From Rhizobium sp. CB3090 (GTDB lineage: Bacteria > Pseudomonadota > Alphaproteobacteria > Rhizobiales > Rhizobiaceae), in assembly GCF_029714285.1 (NCBI RefSeq), contig NZ_CP121662.1, positions 1,798,001-1,862,000 on the forward strand: a stretch of 64,000 nt of DNA. The letters run 5' to 3'. Every line of letters starts with the position of its first letter. Within the stretch, counting starts at the first letter, position 1. The notes under the pieces were generated by a model that did no database searches, had not been told where the DNA came from, and worked only from the letters and a program-made list of their open reading frames with translations. Made by a program: the position numbers and the translations under genes. This document shows positions 1-8,274 of the stretch, piece by piece.

Positions 1-89
1 AGCAGTGGAAGAGATGACTTACGAGGAACCTTTGTCACGACAGCAGTGCAGCAGACAAAGCGTGAAGAGTCGAGTCTATTGACGTCGCC

Positions 90-347
90 ATGTCATCCAG
101 CGACATTTCAGCGATGAGCGATATTCCATCACCCCCGATTTCTGATGATCATCCCGACCGGCACGTCTGGTGCCAGTTCGCGTTATCGTCGGCATTTAGC
201 CAAGTGGCTGCCGCTGCCGCGGCGGCCGGATGGAAAGAGCGAGAGATCGCAGCCGCTCTTGTCGACCTGGCCGACAATCACATGCTTGGGTTGATCGCTG
301 CTGGCGAATTCGAAAATCTGCTCAGCGCGATCAAAAAGCGTTCTTGA
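90..347 (+). CDS. Small hypothetical protein (85 aa)
   Basis: I do not recognise this protein. The first 25 residues are polar and proline-rich. The rest is predicted helical, with an alanine-rich stretch followed by GWKEREIAAAL, which looks like a small helical bundle or HTH-like segment. There is no signal peptide or membrane segment. No clear Shine-Dalgarno sequence precedes the ATG at 90; a second ATG at 114 is an equally possible start. It heads a run of same-strand small genes. Rhizobial genomes carry many small proteins of this style, but that is an impression and not an assignment. Confidence 0.5.
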   Translation: MSSSDISAMSDIPSPPISDDHPDRHVWCQFALSSAFSQVAAAAAAAGWKEREIAAALVDLADNHMLGLIAAGEFENLLSAIKKRS

Positions 348-470
348 CTCTCCGTCAAACGAGAACATAATGAGAACAAATTGACGGCGGATTGATCTGC
401 CGTTCAGCCTGCCAATCTATTTTTGTGATGAAACTCCCTGGCGACAGCGGAGAAGGAAGATGTTTGCTCA

Positions 471-680
471 ATGAATACCGCAGTCGCCCAAACCGAAGAA
501 CGAGAAATTGATCCTGTCGAGGCCGCCCTTGCCCTTTGCGGCGGTGACGCCCGTGCAACAATCGTCACGCTGCTGGAGGAGCTGCACTTCGTCCGCAAGC
601 AATTGGCACTCACCCAGGCTGGAATGTCGGTTGGCTTTACGCGGGGCTGGAAGCCGTCCTTTGAAATCGAAGGAGAGTAG
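471..680 (+). CDS. Small hypothetical protein (69 aa)
   Basis: Short soluble protein of unknown function. It is acidic at the N-terminus, then has a helical region around residues 17-45 (VEAALALCGGDARATIVTLL and on) ending in a basic/aromatic tail. A purine-rich stretch (ggagaaggaag, about 448-460) lies somewhat far upstream of the ATG. The stop is only 2 bases before the next ATG at 683, and that gene's Shine-Dalgarno (aaggag) lies inside the last codons here. Translational coupling of the two genes is therefore likely. Confidence 0.55.
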   Translation: MNTAVAQTEEREIDPVEAALALCGGDARATIVTLLEELHFVRKQLALTQAGMSVGFTRGWKPSFEIEGE

Positions 681-682
681 TC

Positions 683-1441
683 ATGTTTGACGTTAAATAT
701 AATCCTGAGTGGCATCCGACGCCAAAGGAAGGCGTCTTAACGGTCAGCCAGGCAGACATCGATGCCATCGATGCTCTGATCAAATACGTCAGCGACGACG
801 CATTTGATCATGTCCATGGAAGCCGGCTTGAATTCCGCGAAAAGTCCGAGGCGTTTTTGGGTAATATTCAGCGTGTCGGCGCTATTGTCGCCGGCCTGAC
901 GCCTGACTCGGTCATCAGCCAAGACGATGTCATCGCCATCTACGTCATGACGACATTCATCGGCTTCAACGTCTTCGATGTTTTCGGAGATCCGCCTGGT
1001 CATCGCGGCAAGTCGTTAAAGCTTCAGGATCTGGAGCGTCAGGTAGATGCGATGCTTGCGAAGCTCATGAACCCCGTGCCACCGGATTTCGAAGGTTTTT
1101 TCTGGATGGATCCTTTGCCGCTCACCGACGATGAAGCGCACCCAAAGCTCCTCGATGAGATCGGCAATCGTGACCTGGGGATGCTGCAGGTTGAATTGTC
1201 TTATCAAAGCGAAGAGTTTCGCCTTGGCTCTCTCCAACTTGCCTTCGACGACGAGGCCGGCAAGGTGTGCGGGCTATTCTGGTTCAATTGCAAAGATGAC
1301 GACATTATAGCCGGCCCCACATGGATAGAGGCCAAGGCTGATATAAACGACGTCATCCAGACATTCGCCAATGGAATACCGGTCGATAGATTTACTGCTT
1401 TAATGTGCGGGGAAGACGGACCGGCGCATGAGGCCGCCTGA
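683..1441 (+). CDS. Hypothetical protein (252 aa)
   Basis: Acidic soluble protein with no signal peptide, no membrane segment and no motif I can name. An aaggag Shine-Dalgarno sits 7-8 bases before the ATG. The N-terminal half looks alpha-helical; the C-terminal half has beta-rich stretches such as GSLQLAFDDEAGKVCGLFW. It follows the 69-aa gene by 2 bases and is followed by a GTG start 2 bases after its stop, so it sits in the middle of a tight polycistron (471-1779). Function unknown. Confidence 0.65.
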   Translation: MFDVKYNPEWHPTPKEGVLTVSQADIDAIDALIKYVSDDAFDHVHGSRLEFREKSEAFLGNIQRVGAIVAGLTPDSVISQDDVIAIYVMTTFIGFNVFDVFGDPPGHRGKSLKLQDLERQVDAMLAKLMNPVPPDFEGFFWMDPLPLTDDEAHPKLLDEIGNRDLGMLQVELSYQSEEFRLGSLQLAFDDEAGKVCGLFWFNCKDDDIIAGPTWIEAKADINDVIQTFANGIPVDRFTALMCGEDGPAHEAA

Positions 1442-1443
1442 TT

Positions 1444-1779
1444 GTGCCGGAGACTCGCAGACCTTCCTATATGTCGCCCACCAAGCTTGCACAACTGCCG
1501 AAACTGTCGAGCTTCGCGGGCAGTCAATATGTCAAGATCACCTGCACGTGGTGCAGAATAACCCACCTATACGAGCCAGAGGATCTGATTAAACTCTTCG
1601 GAGACGTGCCACTACTCGACATTGAACGGCAGTTTCGCTGCGAAGGATGCGGCCGAAAAGATTATCTGGATGCCAGGCTGCACAGTCCTTTGGGCGCGGA
1701 TGCGATCGGATTGACGATCCGCCAACTCGTGGAGATCAGGATGGTTCGCCGGCCGGTCTGGAAAGATGTGAAGCGGTAA
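1444..1779 (+). CDS. Small zinc-ribbon-like hypothetical protein (111 aa)
   Basis: The protein carries two CxxC knuckles, CTWC (Cys34/Cys37) and CEGC (Cys66/Cys69), spaced as in a zinc ribbon. The C-terminus is basic (RMVRRPVWKDVKR). Such proteins usually bind nucleic acid or partner proteins, but no family is recognised. The start is taken as GTG at 1444, two bases after the preceding stop; an ATG at 1471 is the alternative and would keep both knuckles. It is the last gene of the tight 471-1779 run. Confidence 0.6.
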   Translation: MPETRRPSYMSPTKLAQLPKLSSFAGSQYVKITCTWCRITHLYEPEDLIKLFGDVPLLDIERQFRCEGCGRKDYLDARLHSPLGADAIGLTIRQLVEIRMVRRPVWKDVKR

Positions 1780-1791
1780 CAGGAAACGGCA

Positions 1792-1923
1792 ATGGCTTCC
1801 CGAAGGGACAATCCGCTTGCACGATGGAAGATCAATTCGGAACTGCCTCACCATATCATCCTTTGGTGGAGCAATTATCGAAGCGGCGAATCCCGCTTCA
1901 CCTTATCCGAGAGGTATACGTGA
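1792..1923 (+). CDS. Very small basic protein (43 aa)
   Basis: A 43-codon frame starting MASRRDNPLARWK and ending LSERYT. It has a good Shine-Dalgarno (aggaaa, 7 bases before the ATG) and follows the zinc-ribbon gene by 12 bases. Its stop overlaps a possible downstream GTG start as GTGA (1920-1923), a classic translational-coupling arrangement. No family is recognised. Support comes only from the spacing and ribosome-site evidence. Confidence 0.4.
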   Translation: MASRRDNPLARWKINSELPHHIILWWSNYRSGESRFTLSERYT

Positions 1924-2111
1924 TACGGTCTGCCTCGGAAATCGACGCCGCCTCAAAAAGCTATCGGGCAAATATCGACTGGGACGAGTACGTCGTTTTT
2001 TGCTTCGGAAGCCTCCAAGCTGCAGATGAATTCCGGTCGCGCTGGCATGGCCATGAAATCGAGATCGACGAGGTATCGAAACGCGGTGAGTGGACACCAA
2101 GGGAGAAGGAC
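1920..2111 (+). other. In-frame 64-codon extension upstream of the SRAP gene
   Basis: From the GTG at 1920 (overlapping the previous stop as GTGA) an open frame of 64 codons runs without a stop into the SRAP gene at 2112. It reads like real protein, for example DWDEYVVFCFGSLQAADEF. Translation from 1920 would give a 320-residue fusion whose SRAP cysteine is internal and could not be the N-terminal residue. Either this is a separate small gene that has lost its stop codon, or it is an SRAP variant with an N-terminal domain. Confidence 0.4.
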
Positions 2112-2882
2112 GTGTGTAATCTGTACAATGTCACGACGAACCAGGAAGCCATCCGACAGATTTCTCGGGCGATGATCGACAGCATTGGCAACCTGGAGCC
2201 GGAGCTCGACCTTTACCCTAACCATATGGCACCGATCGTACGCAACACGCCCGCGGGGCGCGAGCTGGTCAAAGTACAATGGGGAATGCCAGGCTTCCCG
2301 CATATTCAGCGTGCTGCCGTGAAGAAGCGAGCGGAACGTCTGACCAAGCAGGGGAAGACGTTCGACCTCAAGCAACTGCTGAAGGAAGAGCCCGATCGCG
2401 GTCTGACCAACATCAGAAATATCGACCTGGCTCATTGGAAGCAGTGGTTCGGCATCGAGAACCGCTGCGTCGTTCCATTTACGCGGTTTGCCGAACCGGA
2501 CCATGAAAGCAAAGTCGACGGTGGTCGCGTACCGAATGCCTGGTTCGGCTTTGCCGATGGCCGTCCGCTGGCCTTCTTTGCAGGGGTCTGGGTGCCGCAG
2601 TGGACGCGCGTAAGGACGATCAAGAACGGACTGGAAACCGCTGACCTTTTTGGCTTTCTGACGACCGACGCCAACTCCGTTGTCGGCGCCACGCACGAAA
2701 ATGCAATGCCCGCGATCTTGCGGACTCAGGAAGAAATCGACCTATGGCTGACGGCGCCGTGGGAGCAAGCGAAAGCGTTGCAGCGTCCCCTACCCGATGA
2801 AGATTTGATCCGACTGCCAGCACGAGAGAGAGAGTCGTTGCATGAGCGACTGGCAACGGAAAGAAGAACGCGTGCCAAGTGA
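2112..2882 (+). CDS. SOS response-associated peptidase (SRAP/YedK-HMCES family)
   Basis: SRAP proteins form a thiazolidine crosslink between their N-terminal Cys2 and abasic sites in single-stranded DNA, protecting replication forks. A GTG start at 2112 gives the expected N-terminus M-C-N-L-Y, with a Shine-Dalgarno (ggagaagg) directly upstream. Family residues visible are Cys2, the N/R pair around 100-102 (TNIRN), Glu128 in VPFTRFAEPD and His195 in ATHENAMP. The 256-aa length is normal. The frame stays open upstream to 1920 and beyond, so the exact start matters for function. The 3' end overlaps the next gene by 41 bases. Family assignment is firm; the start is an inference from the catalytic cysteine. 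Confidence 0.88.
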   Translation: MCNLYNVTTNQEAIRQISRAMIDSIGNLEPELDLYPNHMAPIVRNTPAGRELVKVQWGMPGFPHIQRAAVKKRAERLTKQGKTFDLKQLLKEEPDRGLTNIRNIDLAHWKQWFGIENRCVVPFTRFAEPDHESKVDGGRVPNAWFGFADGRPLAFFAGVWVPQWTRVRTIKNGLETADLFGFLTTDANSVVGATHENAMPAILRTQEEIDLWLTAPWEQAKALQRPLPDEDLIRLPARERESLHERLATERRTRAK

Positions 2883-3159
2883 TATGGCGGGGCAGCTTGA
2901 GTATGCGGCCGATCGGATCGGCGACACATCTCGCGCCGACCTACAAGTGATGATGCGACGTGCGGCGCTTGTTATTAGGAACGCCGGTTCGATTGCGCTC
3001 GATGCGCAAGTCGAAGATGCAATCGACAGCATTGCCGACGAGCTCGGCAAGACCCGAAACGACATGATCCGACACATTATCAAAGAGTGGCTGGAGACGA
3101 ATGCCTATTTGCCGGTGCGGGAACTGGACGAGGATGGCGACGTGGATGGAAATGCCTGA
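2842..3159 (+). CDS. Ribbon-helix-helix (CopG-like) small protein
   Basis: A 105-aa protein whose residues about 55-95 (VEDAIDSIADELGKTRNDM and on) match the pattern of a ribbon-helix-helix DNA-binding domain, followed by an acidic tail (ELDEDGDVDGNA). RHH proteins are often antitoxins or small repressors, but no toxin gene follows. The ATG lies inside the end of the SRAP gene. Its last 30 codons and the following bases are duplicated as a degenerate copy at 25,696-25,808. Confidence 0.6.
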   Translation: MSDWQRKEERVPSDMAGQLEYAADRIGDTSRADLQVMMRRAALVIRNAGSIALDAQVEDAIDSIADELGKTRNDMIRHIIKEWLETNAYLPVRELDEDGDVDGNA

Positions 3160-3350
3160 CGATTGGGCTTTGAGAAAATCGGGCTATTCGGTCGTAACTG
3201 CCACCGCAATAAATGACCGTTATGGCATCCACAGACGCCCTTCATGATTGCAGAATTAGGTAGCTACTGCCACCATTTTCGGGGCGCAAAATTTTGTCAT
3301 TGCTAAATCAAAGGCGAAGTTTGGAAAAGCCTAATGAGGCTTCTCCAAGC

Positions 3351-3675
3351 TCATTCAAAGAGCTCGGCATGCGTCCCAGTCGCGACAAATACGATCAGGT
3401 TCTTCTTTTCCTCAAGGGTATATATGAGAAGAAAATCCCCTCCTATATGGCACTCCCGGTGATCGTCCACTTGCCGTTGAGTTCGTGATCTTTGTATTCC
3501 GGCGGAAGCGGGGCATCATTTGCCATCAAAAGAAGCATGGCGGTTTTCAACGCTCCCATGTCGTATCGTCCGGACCGTGACAACCGCTCCCAGTCTTTCA
3601 GAAGCTGCTTTGAGTAGCTGAATATCCGTGGAAGCGAAGCCCGCTTTGTTGAAGCGGGCTTCGCCCGTTTGTCAT
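3351..3675 (-). pseudogene. Broken YafQ/RelE-family toxin gene
   Basis: The minus strand encodes an almost complete YafQ-type mRNA interferase in pieces. The ATG at 3675 overlaps the antitoxin stop (TAATG). The body reads KQLLKDWERLSRSGRYDMG, and the C-terminal part DHRECHIGGDFLLIY to the stop at 3351 lies in another frame. Two lesions are visible. About 20 extra bases near codon 9 repeat the preceding sequence in inverted orientation and create a perfect hairpin (about 3638-3667). One base is also missing just after GKW (about 3457-3460). The lesions do not compensate, so no full-length toxin can be made without frameshifting. The catalytic histidine region (DHRECHI) is intact in its own frame. 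Confidence 0.8.
3638..3667. repeat. Perfect hairpin created inside the toxin gene
   Basis: cgaagcccgctt and aagcgggcttcg face each other across a short loop, with a stem of at least 12 base pairs. Removing about 20 bases containing one arm restores an in-frame toxin N-terminus (MTNGRSPLPRIFSYSK). This points to a templated inverted duplication and not an old regulatory element. Confidence 0.7.
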
Positions 3676-3956
3676 TACTTGGCAACCTTACGGCCCTCAA
3701 GTGAATCGAACAACTCGTCGGCGGTATCAAATACCTTGCCATGGCCAGCCTTGATGGCTCTCGCCTCTTCCATCGCGGCAATCGTTCTCGCGTTGGGACG
3801 GGTCAATTCCACCGGGAGAGCCTTATCACGGGCAATCCGCGTCATTACCATACGGATAATATCCGAGGGTGTGAGGCCCAGGCTATCGAGTACCAAGGTG
3901 GCGCTCTCTTTGACCGAAGGATCGATGCGGGCGCGCACATATGCGTTTGCAGCCAT
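3675..3956 (-). CDS. RelB/DinJ-family antitoxin
   Basis: A 93-aa protein with an N-terminal ribbon-helix-helix (MAANAYVRARIDPSVKESA, then DSLGLTPSDIIRMVMTRIA), typical of RelB/DinJ antitoxins that repress their own operon and neutralise YafQ/RelE toxins through a C-terminal helix. The ATG at 3956 has an aaggag Shine-Dalgarno 8 bases upstream; the open frame continues upstream to 4067 but without RelB character. The stop overlaps the toxin ATG by one base, the normal operon layout. The toxin partner is disrupted, leaving an orphan antitoxin. Confidence 0.88.
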   Translation of the reverse strand: MAANAYVRARIDPSVKESATLVLDSLGLTPSDIIRMVMTRIARDKALPVELTRPNARTIAAMEEARAIKAGHGKVFDTADELFDSLEGRKVAK

Positions 3957-4502
3957 TTGACGACTCCTTCTTAAAATCTTACCCGCGTTTATGTAGCCCA
4001 ATTGAGCATCATTTTCAAGTCCGCGGCGGCACCGAATGTCACGACGAAGAACTCGGTAGATCGACACCCTTATATCAACGCGCTGTTACCGCTCAATGTA
4101 GAGGGACGGAAAGAGGCTCATTTCTCGACCTTAACAACGCGACGACAAGGCAAAGCTCGCGACTGGTGGCAGTTGCTACATAACTGCGCATGATTGCCAT
4201 AACAGTCATTTCTTGCATTCTGGGAAATTATTATCCGAAGGACAAAAGCATACGTGGCGTTTCGTATGCCCGCGCGAACCGAAGACATGCAATCCGGAAA
4301 CGATCTCGTCCCAGGCTTAACCATCGTCGATCGATCCTTGACAGCAAACAGATCGCGTTGGGCGCCGCACGCGATGACGCGGAGCATTTCCGGCATTTTC
4401 GTCTCGTAGCGTTGATCGACCGCACTTATCTCATCATTGAAAATCTGAGATTGCAGACAATTTGAACGAATCGATTGCCGGTCCCGCAACGGGTGTCCCG
4501 AT
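3957..4502. other. Gene-poor interval
   Basis: About 545 bases between the antitoxin start and the methyltransferase. Several overlapping frames of 60-130 codons occur on both strands, but none has a recognisable motif, Shine-Dalgarno or consistent coding character. The antitoxin promoter and the methyltransferase promoter must lie here; I could not place either with confidence. Confidence 0.5.
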
Positions 4503-6554
4503 ATGACACGTGCTATTTTCACATGCGGAACAATGCAGATGCCCGATTTGAGGAACGAAGCCCTTAGTAAGGCGAAGAAGGCGATCCGAAACCTTCAGAA
4601 GCAAATTTCCGACCGCCATTTTAAGATGGCGGACGAAGTCGCCAGCTTAACCGATCATCTCACCCACAAGGAAATCATCCACTTCCTCCACGCTGGATGC
4701 GAAATGGACACTGCAGAAGCTGGCACCTATCTGAACGTCTCGAAGACCCTTAAGGAATCGGAAGGCCTACTGCGCAACGCACGCGCGCAGTTCTCCGCCC
4801 TCAAGGCGCTCGCGACCACCGACGACCAGACCCGCAAGGAAGCCCTTTCGCGGATGCGAGCCGGCGCCACGCTGGGATCAAAGGACATCTCCGCCATTCG
4901 TGCCCGGTTCAGGGAGAACAAGCTGTCGAACGCCGAGCGGTCGACAAGGGCGGCATTCAAGAAGTCGGCCAACGCTGCCCGTCGTCGTGCGACAGAGGCC
5001 GTCGGCGACGTTGACAAGAAGGTTGCTGAACTACTGACTCTCCTCGAGCGATATCAACCGAAGCGGATGAACGACGCCCAGCGTTCCGCGAGTCATGCCG
5101 AGATTCGGTGCAAGGCGAGCGCTATCCTGCCAATCTTTACGGCCGCATATGGCAAGCACGACCAGCCACTGTCCGATATTCTTAAACTGCCGCGTTCGGG
5201 CGACGCGCGCTATCTAGGTCTTGCATACACTGCAATTTGCGCCCTAGCGGATGGCCGCTTCGATGGCGAGTACAGATTCGCGCTGGACAACAGCAGCCTC
5301 GGTATGCAGTGGGAGACGCATTTCCAAGAATGCATCCAACCGGTAACGTCAACCGTCGCGCCGCTGACCAATGACATTCTTCCAGAAGCCAAAGCGCCTC
5401 TGACGAAGCTTCCGAAGCAAAAGCTGACCGTCGTCGAACTCTGCGCCGGTGCCGGCGGCATGTCTCTGGGTCTGGAGAATGCCGGCTTCCATCCCCTCGC
5501 CCTTTTCGAGTTCGACAAGCACGCAGCCGCAACGCTGCGGCTTAATCGGCCTCTATGGAACGTGGTCGAAGGAGACATCCGCAGGGTGGATTTCACGACG
5601 TATCGATCGGCGGGCATCGATCTTGTGGTAGGTGGTCTGCCCTGCCAGCCGTACTCCGTCGATGGAAAGGGTCTCGGCAAGGACGATCCGAGAGACTTGC
5701 TTCTTGAAGGTGCGCGCGCGGTCCGCGAAATCCAGCCGCGGGCATTCGTCTTCGAAAACGTGGCGGGTCTCCTGAACGCGAGACATGCCGATCATCTCGG
5801 AAACTTCCTGAAGCAGTTGAAGTACTCTGGCTATGCGGTTCAGGTCATTCGCATGGAAGCAGAAGAATATGGCGTCCCGCAGGAACGGACCCGCATGCTG
5901 TTCGTCGGTATGCGCCGAAACTCGATGGCTGCGTTCCGCGCGCCGCCAACGTTCCCCGAGTGGCGTTCCAACCTGGGCGACATTCTGGAAGACTTGATGG
6001 CTGCGAACGGTTGGACCGGCGCCAGGGCCTGGGCGGAAGCGCGCCGTAACCAACTGGTGGTTCACAATGGCGTCGAGAAGCGGGGGGCTCTGGCTTCGAC
6101 GATCGTCGGGCGCAAGGGCGGCTCGCGCGAGAAGGAGGCAGCGCGCTGGGCGGCGAAGGGCATCGACATTGCCACCGTCGCGGATGCCGCTCCCACACAG
6201 GAGCAGGCTGACAAGGCGGCGACCGGCTTCCTTCCCCAGCTCACTCTTCGCATGCGCGCGAGGCTGCAAGGTTTCCCGGACTGGTGGGATTTCGTCGGCG
6301 GCAGGGATTCGAGCGCCCGTCAGGTTGGCAATGCGGTGCCGCCGGTTATTGGGCAGGCGATCGGGCTTGCGGTTCGGGCCGCTCTGACCGATAAGCGCTT
6401 CGACTATGAATCCCTTCTGATGCGGTGGGTACGGCCGGACGAACGCGTTCTCGTCCGTGAGGCTCCGCCTCTCCAGCCAAGTGACATAGGCGACGATAGT
6501 ACCGTGATGAAAGATTCGGCACATCGAGAGTCCGCCTGGAAAACAAATGCATAG
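4503..6554 (+). CDS. DNA (cytosine-5) methyltransferase with helical N-terminal domain
   Basis: A C5-MTase that transfers a methyl group from SAM to cytosine. Motif I is near residue 310 (ELCAGAGGMSLGLENAGF). The catalytic Pro-Cys-Gln of motif IV is near 380 (GGLPCQPYS), ENV of motif VI near 417, QERTRMLFVG of motif VIII near 459, and RQVGNAVPP of motif X near 610. The first 300 residues form a separate charged, helical, partly coiled-coil domain (HKEIIHFLHAGCEMDTAEAG region), and the 683-aa total is far longer than a minimal enzyme of about 330-400 aa. ATGs at 4533 and 4539 are alternative starts. No intact restriction gene is nearby. The gene that overlaps its stop (6548) is destroyed by an IS element, so this may be the surviving half of a modification-linked pair. 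Confidence 0.9.
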   Translation: MTRAIFTCGTMQMPDLRNEALSKAKKAIRNLQKQISDRHFKMADEVASLTDHLTHKEIIHFLHAGCEMDTAEAGTYLNVSKTLKESEGLLRNARAQFSALKALATTDDQTRKEALSRMRAGATLGSKDISAIRARFRENKLSNAERSTRAAFKKSANAARRRATEAVGDVDKKVAELLTLLERYQPKRMNDAQRSASHAEIRCKASAILPIFTAAYGKHDQPLSDILKLPRSGDARYLGLAYTAICALADGRFDGEYRFALDNSSLGMQWETHFQECIQPVTSTVAPLTNDILPEAKAPLTKLPKQKLTVVELCAGAGGMSLGLENAGFHPLALFEFDKHAAATLRLNRPLWNVVEGDIRRVDFTTYRSAGIDLVVGGLPCQPYSVDGKGLGKDDPRDLLLEGARAVREIQPRAFVFENVAGLLNARHADHLGNFLKQLKYSGYAVQVIRMEAEEYGVPQERTRMLFVGMRRNSMAAFRAPPTFPEWRSNLGDILEDLMAANGWTGARAWAEARRNQLVVHNGVEKRGALASTIVGRKGGSREKEAARWAAKGIDIATVADAAPTQEQADKAATGFLPQLTLRMRARLQGFPDWWDFVGGRDSSARQVGNAVPPVIGQAIGLAVRAALTDKRFDYESLLMRWVRPDERVLVREAPPLQPSDIGDDSTVMKDSAHRESAWKTNA

Positions 6555-6581
6555 CTTTACTTATGATGAAATTCTAAGAGG
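6548..6581 (+). pseudogene. 5' fragment of a gene truncated by IS66
   Basis: An ATG at 6548 overlaps the methyltransferase stop and opens a frame reading MHSFTYDEILR before it runs into the IS66 left end at 6582, with a stop inside the element at about 6610. The overlap with the upstream gene suggests translational coupling, hence a functional partner of the methyltransferase. Only 11 codons remain, so the family cannot be told. It may belong to the same gene as the 3' fragment at 10,300-10,488. Confidence 0.45.
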
Positions 6582-7213
6582 TAAGCGCGCTTTTCAGTGC
6601 ACGTGGTAAATCGCTTTAAAGGGCGTCGGGTTATGCTGGCTGGCTTTTGAAGTTAAAGGGCAGCAGGTCGTCGATATCGGTGTCGTTTGGACGCTGCGGC
6701 AGTTCGGTGAGAACATGCCGCAACCACGCGAAGGGTTCGACGCCACAGGCCCGGCAGGTCAGCATCAAGCTGTAGATGACGGCACTGGCTTTGGCCCCCT
6801 GGACTGTATCGCTAAAGAGCCAACTCTTTCTTCCAGTGGCAAAAATTCTGATGTCTCGCTCGAGTAAATTGTTGTCGATCGGCATCCTGCCGTCGTCGGT
6901 ATAGCGGGTCAAATAGTCCCATTGGTTGAGCGTATAGGAGACGGCATCGCCAAGCTTGGTGTCGGGCACGACCTTTGGCGCGATTTTGTCGAGCCATTCC
7001 TTGAGGGCGGAAAGGACCGGGATGCTGTGTTTCTGGCGAAAGCGGCGCATGTAATCGGTCTGTGTTTCGCTTTCATCGGGCTTTTCGTCCCGCACCTGCC
7101 TTTCAATCCGGTAGAGCTGGTCGAAGAACTTATACCGAGGCTCAATGATGTTGACTCAACGGATTCCGTTTTTGGTCAAATCATGATTCAACATGGCGGA
7201 AGGAGATTTCGCC

Positions 7214-7762
7214 ATGGGAACAGCACTGAAGATCCGCGAGGACTATACGGCTGATGAATTGCGTCGGCTGGCGAGGCAGAGCCGGGATGCAGATTGGTCC
7301 CGCCGGTTGCTTGCCTTGTCGGTCATTTACGAGGGCGGTTCGCGGAGCCAGGCGGCGTCGATTGGCGGGGTGGGTTTGCAGATCATCCGCGATTGGGTTG
7401 AGCGTTTCAATCTGCACGGTCCTGATGGTCTGAAGACAGGCAAGGCGACGGGGCGGGAGCCCTTGCTCGATGACAAGCAGCGCAAGGCGCTTGCCGAGGC
7501 GGTCGAGAAAGGTCCTGTTCCCTATCTCGATGGCGTCGTGCGCTGGAGGCTCGTTGATCTGGTGCAATGGCTTTGGCAGGAGCATCGTGTCTTGGTGAGC
7601 CGCCAGACGCTGGGGCGCGAGTTGAATGCCATGGGCTATCGCAAACTCACCGCACGTCCCAAGCACCATGCACAAGACCCGCAAGCGATCGAGGAATTTA
7701 AAAAAACTTCCCCGCCGCAGTGGCGGAAATCGCTGCCGGAGCCGCTAAAGGAAAACGAATAG
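7214..7762 (+). CDS. IS630 transposase, N-terminal frame
   Basis: The N-terminal helix-turn-helix part of the IS630 transposase (DELRRLARQSRDADWSRR; EGGSRSQAASIGGVGLQIIR). The ATG at 7214 has an aaggag Shine-Dalgarno; an in-frame ATG at 7193 is less well placed. A run of seven A (tttaaaaaaac, 7698-7707) lies where the second frame takes over. A -1 slip there fuses this frame to the DDE domain, as in many IS630 elements. Confidence 0.85.
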   Translation: MGTALKIREDYTADELRRLARQSRDADWSRRLLALSVIYEGGSRSQAASIGGVGLQIIRDWVERFNLHGPDGLKTGKATGREPLLDDKQRKALAEAVEKGPVPYLDGVVRWRLVDLVQWLWQEHRVLVSRQTLGRELNAMGYRKLTARPKHHAQDPQAIEEFKKTSPPQWRKSLPEPLKENE

Positions 7763-8274
7763 AAATCTGGTTCCAGGACGAAGCCCGCATCGGCCAGAAG
7801 AACAAGATCACCCGTCGCTGGGCCAAGCGCGGAACACGGCCCTCAGCGCCGCACGACCAGCGCACGAGATCGGCCTATATCTTCGGTGCGATTTGCCCGA
7901 AGCTCGGCAAGGCCGCCGCACTCGTCATGCCGTGGTGCGACACCTATGCCATGAACCAGCATCTGATGGAAATCTCCCGCCATGTCGCCGAAGACGCCCA
8001 CGCTATCCTCATCATGGATCAGGCGGGCTGGCACATGTCCAACAATCTCACCGTGCCCGAAAACGTCACCATCTTGCCGCTGCCGCCAAAGTCGCCCGAA
8101 CTCAACCCGGTTGAAAACCTCTGGCAGTTCATGCGCGAAAACTGGCTCTCCAACCGCGTCTTCAAATCTTACGAGGACATCGTCGATCACTGCTGCGATG
8201 CTTGGCACAAGCTCCAACGCCAGCCTTGGCGCGTCATGTCAATCGGCCACAGAAAATGGGCCGATGAGTTCTAA
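7720..8274 (+). CDS. IS630 transposase, catalytic DDE frame
   Basis: The C-terminal catalytic part of the IS630 transposase. The acidic residues are in WFQDEARIG, LIMDQAGWH and LPPKSPELNPVENLW, the D-D-E pattern of the family. It lies in the -1 frame relative to the upstream reading frame and is most likely made only as a fusion by ribosomal slippage at the A7 run near 7700. The formal ATG at 7720 lies inside the overlap. Both halves look intact, so this element may still be active. Confidence 0.85.
   Translation: MAEIAAGAAKGKRIEIWFQDEARIGQKNKITRRWAKRGTRPSAPHDQRTRSAYIFGAICPKLGKAAALVMPWCDTYAMNQHLMEISRHVAEDAHAILIMDQAGWHMSNNLTVPENVTILPLPPKSPELNPVENLWQFMRENWLSNRVFKSYEDIVDHCCDAWHKLQRQPWRVMSIGHRKWADEF

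Noticed and set aside
2..82. Open frame at the left edge ending VKSRVY with a stop at 80-82
   Set aside because: It could be the tail of an upstream gene, but only 26 codons are visible and a second frame is also open across the same stretch, so coding cannot be supported.
3294..3488. Plus-strand 64-codon frame over the toxin gene
   Set aside because: It is antisense to the broken YafQ-like toxin, whose homology is clear; no Shine-Dalgarno or motif.
4118..4522. Minus-strand 134-codon frame before the methyltransferase
   Set aside because: Overlaps other frames of similar quality, low-complexity basic composition and no ribosome site.
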